Assembly: GCF_027706845.1 (NCBI RefSeq)
Contig: NZ_JAQGCZ010000011.1
Coordinates: forward strand, 62,001-126,000
Direction: 5' to 3'
Length of the DNA stretch: 64,000 nt
DNA from: Mycolicibacterium sp. BiH015
GTDB lineage: Bacteria; Actinomycetota; Actinomycetes; Mycobacteriales; Mycobacteriaceae
Part shown: positions 61,482 to 64,000 of the stretch, one piece after another
Layout of the letters: each line of letters opens with the position of its first letter
Position numbering within the stretch: the stretch's first letter is position 1
The notes under the pieces: model-generated
The model's input: only the letters and a program-made list of their open reading frames with translations
The model's database searches: none
Told to the model about the DNA's origin: nothing
Made by a program: the position numbers and the translations under genes

Positions 61482-62660
61482 TCACACCATCGCTGTGCGC
61501 GGGATCTTCAGCCCCATTGTCAGCGCACCGGCGAGTTCGCGGCTGGTGTCATAGTCGAAAATCACGTGGCCGACAATGACGTCCACATCGCGCTTCAACC
61601 GCTGCAGCGGATTGTCGAGGAAATGGGCGCTGGCGCCAGAGGTTCCCAGCAGCTCGCCGATTACGGCACGGGACTCGTGCACGATGTGGGCCGCGGCCGC
61701 TCTCGCGCGGCCGCGAACCGGACGCTCCACCGGATCACCGGCGGCGACGATCGCATCGATCTCACCGACAGCATCGGCGAGCAGGCTTCTCAGCGCCCGT
61801 AGTCGCACCTGCGCCCCGCCGAGATGGACGGCGGCCACCGGCTTGTCCTTCTGCATGACGCCTTCGTATGCCAGGAACCGCTGCGCAAGCCGGTCTGTGT
61901 AGATCTCGGCGGCTCTCTCGGCGCTGCCGAGCGCCGGCATCGCCGCCAGCAGTGCCAGGGCGGGCACCATAGGCCACCGGTAGGTGTCGGCCTGGTGCAG
62001 CGTCGCGCCCGGCGCGGCCCCGCTGTAGATGTCGGCGACCTGCACCAGGCGGTGCTCGGGAACGAACGCGTCATCGATCACGACGTCGTTGGACCCGGTC
62101 GCGCGCATCCCGTCGGTGTGCCAGACGTCCTCAACTCGTGCCTCCTCGATCGGTAGCAGGGCAAGGGCGGGGACGATCGAACTCGGATCGCCGACGCTCC
62201 GTTCGCACAGCGCGCCGACCATGATCCAGTTGCCGTCCATCACTCCGGTGGCCCACGACCACCGCCCCGTCAGCCGGATGCCGCCGTCACAGACGATGCC
62301 GCGGCCCGTCGGCGCCAACGGGGCGGGCGCGAGGAACGGGCGGGTGGCGAAGCCTTCGCTCTGGGCCGCCTCGCTGAACAGCGCCAGCATCCAGTTGTGC
62401 AATGCGTAGAAGCCGAGAGTCCACGCGCTCGACGCGCAGCCGTGCGCCATCTGCCGAACCGGGTCGAGGATTGCCGAAAACGGCGCCTCGCGCCCGCCAT
62501 AGCGGGCGGGAACGAGCAGATCGAAGAGTCCCGACTCAGTGGCGTCCGCGAGCGTGGCCGCGGGGAGCCGTCGCAATCGTTCGGCCTCGGCAGCGCGGTC
62601 GGCCAGGCGAGTGACGAACTCCGGGGTGACGGGGGACTGACCCGTCGCGCTTGCAACCAT
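61482..62660 (-). CDS. Group D flavin-dependent monooxygenase (HsaA-like, acyl-CoA dehydrogenase fold)
   Basis: The 392-residue protein has the acyl-CoA dehydrogenase fold, but the parts GLFDLLVPARYGGREAP, GCASSAWTLGFYALHNWMLAL and GRWSWATGVMDGNWIM are those of HsaA-type oxygenase components. HsaA hydroxylates a steroid phenol using reduced flavin from a partner. There is no catalytic Glu in the place used by dehydrogenases. The Ddn-like gene downstream is not a usual flavin reductase. A TetR operator overlaps its promoter. Confidence 0.8.
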   Translation of the reverse strand: MVASATGQSPVTPEFVTRLADRAAEAERLRRLPAATLADATESGLFDLLVPARYGGREAPFSAILDPVRQMAHGCASSAWTLGFYALHNWMLALFSEAAQSEGFATRPFLAPAPLAPTGRGIVCDGGIRLTGRWSWATGVMDGNWIMVGALCERSVGDPSSIVPALALLPIEEARVEDVWHTDGMRATGSNDVVIDDAFVPEHRLVQVADIYSGAAPGATLHQADTYRWPMVPALALLAAMPALGSAERAAEIYTDRLAQRFLAYEGVMQKDKPVAAVHLGGAQVRLRALRSLLADAVGEIDAIVAAGDPVERPVRGRARAAAAHIVHESRAVIGELLGTSGASAHFLDNPLQRLKRDVDVIVGHVIFDYDTSRELAGALTMGLKIPRTAMV

Positions 62661-62671
62661 GGACGGAAATT

Positions 62672-62690
62672 ACCATACCTTTTGGTATGG
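62672..62690. promoter_or_regulatory. TetR operator over the flavoprotein promoter
   Basis: CCATACC-TTTT-GGTATGG (62673-62690) is a perfect 7 bp inverted repeat. On the minus strand a -10-like TATGGT (62677-62672) is inside it and the flavoprotein ATG is 12 bases on. The TetR gene ends 10 bases beyond it, so the site belongs to the flavoprotein-Ddn pair. Confidence 0.6.
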
Positions 62691-62700
62691 AAGGTGGGCG

Positions 62701-63261
62701 TCAGCGCCGGAGCATGAGATCCAGGAAGCGGTCCTGCTGGACGCCGCGGGTGCCGGGCGGCGCATCGGAAAGATGAAGGAAGCCGATTCCTGCGGCGAAT
62801 GTCGCGTTTGCACGCACTTCGGCGTCCTCGCCCTCGAAGCCGGCTTCCTGAAATGCAGCCAGGACCGCTTTGAGCACCAGGTGGTCGGCGGCGCGGACAC
62901 TCTCGGCGACAACGGGGTCGATGCGCGCCCACTCCCGCATCGCGCGCTCGAGGGTCCACTGCCGTTCGCCGAGCAGAGAGGCCATCATCTGCGCCAGTCT
63001 TTCGCGAGGCGACAGGTGCCCGAGCTCGCCGAAATGGCTCCGGTCGCGGTCGCGGAGCTCACCCCATGCCTGCACGAGTGCGGCGCGGTAGCCGGCCATG
63101 TCCTTGAAGTGCCAATAGAAGCTGCCCTTGGTGACTCCGAGTCGAGCGCACAAACGGTCGACCTTCAGTGCCTCGAGCCCCTCGTCGGCCAGCAATGCGT
63201 ACCCGGCCTGAATCCAGTCGTCGACCGACAATCGCCCCCCGCTTGCGCGGCCTCTCGCCAT
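62701..63261 (-). CDS. TetR-family regulator
   Basis: From 63261 (MARGRASGG) the protein has 186 residues; an earlier frame start at 63294 is less likely. The helix-turn-helix is at about 10-55 (LKVDRLCARLGVTKGSFYWH). The GSFYWHFKD end is typical of the subgroup regulating detoxification enzymes. The gene lies just upstream of the flavoprotein it is thought to repress. Confidence 0.88.
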   Translation of the reverse strand: MARGRASGGRLSVDDWIQAGYALLADEGLEALKVDRLCARLGVTKGSFYWHFKDMAGYRAALVQAWGELRDRDRSHFGELGHLSPRERLAQMMASLLGERQWTLERAMREWARIDPVVAESVRAADHLVLKAVLAAFQEAGFEGEDAEVRANATFAAGIGFLHLSDAPPGTRGVQQDRFLDLMLRR

Positions 63262-63654
63262 TCGCCGCAGCCTACTGACATTTCTCGGCCGCAATAGCCG
63301 CCACCCCGGGTACGCGAATTCTTACGGCCTCGTTCGTTTTAGAAGAACTTTTCGTGCACAAGTCGGCGCCTTACTCCTCTTCGGAGCATTGTTCTTCGCG
63401 GTCGTTAAATTCGCTTTCTCGCAGGAAAACGCGCCGTCTGACGTGGCCGGGGTTCCTCACAGCGTGCCCACATGCTTTACTGCAACCGCTACAACTGAAG
63501 TTTTCCTGGGCCCCTCCGTCGCCGAAATTGGGATTCGGAGCGGTGAGACAGCGCGGTGAAGACATCGCTGTGTGGTCTGTGGCGTGGATGTCCGCCCGGG
63601 ATGACGCAGGACAAGCCGCGCCAGGCGGTACCGGAAAATGGATGGATTGACGGT
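63262..63654 (+). promoter_or_regulatory. Intergenic region with fbp promoter and six-codon leader ORF
   Basis: About 390 bases separate the TetR gene from fbp. The part to 63450 is relatively AT-rich and must hold the fbp promoter and TetR promoter. Just before fbp an ATG at 63638 opens six codons (Met-Asp-Gly-Leu-Thr-Val) and stops with TGA at 63656-63658, overlapping the fbp ATG as ATGA. No ORF here looks like a protein. Confidence 0.4.
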
Positions 63655-64000
63655 ATGAGACTTCTTGACAGGATTCGCGGGCCCTGGGCACGCCGTATCG
63701 GCGTAGCCGCTCTCGCTGCGTTGATGCTGCCGGGCGTGATCGGCCTCACCGGAGGTTCGGCAACGGCTGGAGCATTCTCCCGGCCGGGTCTGCCGGTCGA
63801 GTACCTCATGGTGCCGTCCCCGTCGATGGGACGCGACATCAAGGTGCAGTTCCAGAGCGGCGGCCCGAACTCCCCCGCGGTGTACCTACTCGACGGCCTG
63901 CGCGCCCAGGATGACTTCAACGGCTGGGATATCAACACCCAGGCGTTCGAGTGGTACCTCGACTCCGGTCTTTCCATCGTGATGCCTGTCGGCGGCCAGT
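63655..64000 (+). CDS. fbp: Antigen 85 mycolyltransferase, 5' part (cut by window edge)
   Basis: The 115 visible residues are an antigen 85 protein. A signal peptide ends at about residue 38 (SATA), followed by the invariant mature start GAFSRPGLPVEYL and VPSPSMGRDIKVQFQSGG. The next conserved parts are YLLDGLRAQDD and GWDIN. Antigen 85 proteins transfer mycolic acids between trehalose esters and arabinogalactan in the cell wall; the catalytic Ser lies beyond the edge. NSPAVYLLDGL and SGLSIVMPVGG look closer to FbpB than FbpA as I remember them, but I cannot separate the paralogues here. Confidence 0.95.
   Translation, partial: MRLLDRIRGPWARRIGVAALAALMLPGVIGLTGGSATAGAFSRPGLPVEYLMVPSPSMGRDIKVQFQSGGPNSPAVYLLDGLRAQDDFNGWDINTQAFEWYLDSGLSIVMPVGGQ

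Noticed and set aside
63489..63977. Minus-strand frame opposite the antigen 85 start
   Set aside because: It is antisense to the strongly conserved fbp coding sequence and its own product has no recognisable features.

Overview
The window looks like chromosomal DNA of a fast-growing mycobacterium (Mycolicibacterium-type). The reasons are the high GC content, a complete nuoA-N operon preceded by a lone response regulator as in M. tuberculosis, an antigen 85 (fbp) gene at the right edge, a PE-PPE-domain esterase at the left edge, F420-dependent enzymes, a FabG3-type steroid dehydrogenase, EthA-like monooxygenases, LAL regulators, a 13E12/DUF222 HNH protein under a perfect mycobacterial LexA box, and several apparently leaderless genes. 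I see no rRNA, tRNA, CRISPR array, insertion sequence or prophage.

Layout. 0.5-8.7 kb: PE-PPE-domain protein, AraC regulator with divergent DUF4345 membrane protein, a Zn-alcohol dehydrogenase/Baeyer-Villiger monooxygenase pair, a GAF-GGDEF protein, an isochorismatase-family hydrolase and a small membrane protein. 8.7-24.9 kb: oxidoreductases and hydrolases of lipid, steroid or ketone type (three SDR/MDR enzymes, amine oxidase, F420 LLM enzyme, EthA-like monooxygenase, crotonase), a first LAL regulator, and a phosphotransferase/unknown-protein pair divergent from TetR and PIG-L genes. 24.9-40.3 kb: all fourteen respiratory complex I genes (nuoA to nuoN, minus strand), mostly with overlapping start and stop codons. 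40.5-42.0 kb: response regulator, SnoaL-like protein, and a methyltransferase behind a SoxR/MerR-type operator. 42.1-51.9 kb: two more LAL regulators flank an alpha/beta hydrolase with a probable Cys nucleophile, two small proteins and a cholesterol-oxidase-like GMC oxidoreductase. 51.9-59.6 kb: one eight-gene minus-strand operon. It runs from a homogentisate-dioxygenase-like cupin through an alpha/beta hydrolase, CoA-transferase, HMG-CoA-lyase-like enzyme, TetR and acyl-CoA dehydrogenase to an aminoglycoside-phosphotransferase-like kinase and a DUF6285 protein. 59.6-64 kb: SOS-controlled DUF222 protein, a TetR/group D flavoprotein/deazaflavin enzyme cluster with a clear operator, and the 5' part of an antigen 85 gene.

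The most interesting system is the 51.9-59.6 kb operon. Its last three genes (dehydrogenase, kinase, DUF6285) match the LvaC-LvaA-LvaB set that phosphorylates and eliminates 4-hydroxyacyl-CoA in levulinate catabolism. Here that set is joined to a ring-cleavage-type cupin and a C-C lyase, which suggests an undescribed catabolic route. Other points of interest are a 136 bp element with 26 bp inverted ends and a diverged second copy (both between convergent genes), MIRU-like 27-32 bp tandem repeats at gene ends, and two 6-codon leader ORFs overlapping the starts of nuoE and fbp. A 5' UTR with two mutually exclusive hairpins and several readable operators complete the list.

All functions are inferred from reading the sequence and from remembered family features; no database search was run.
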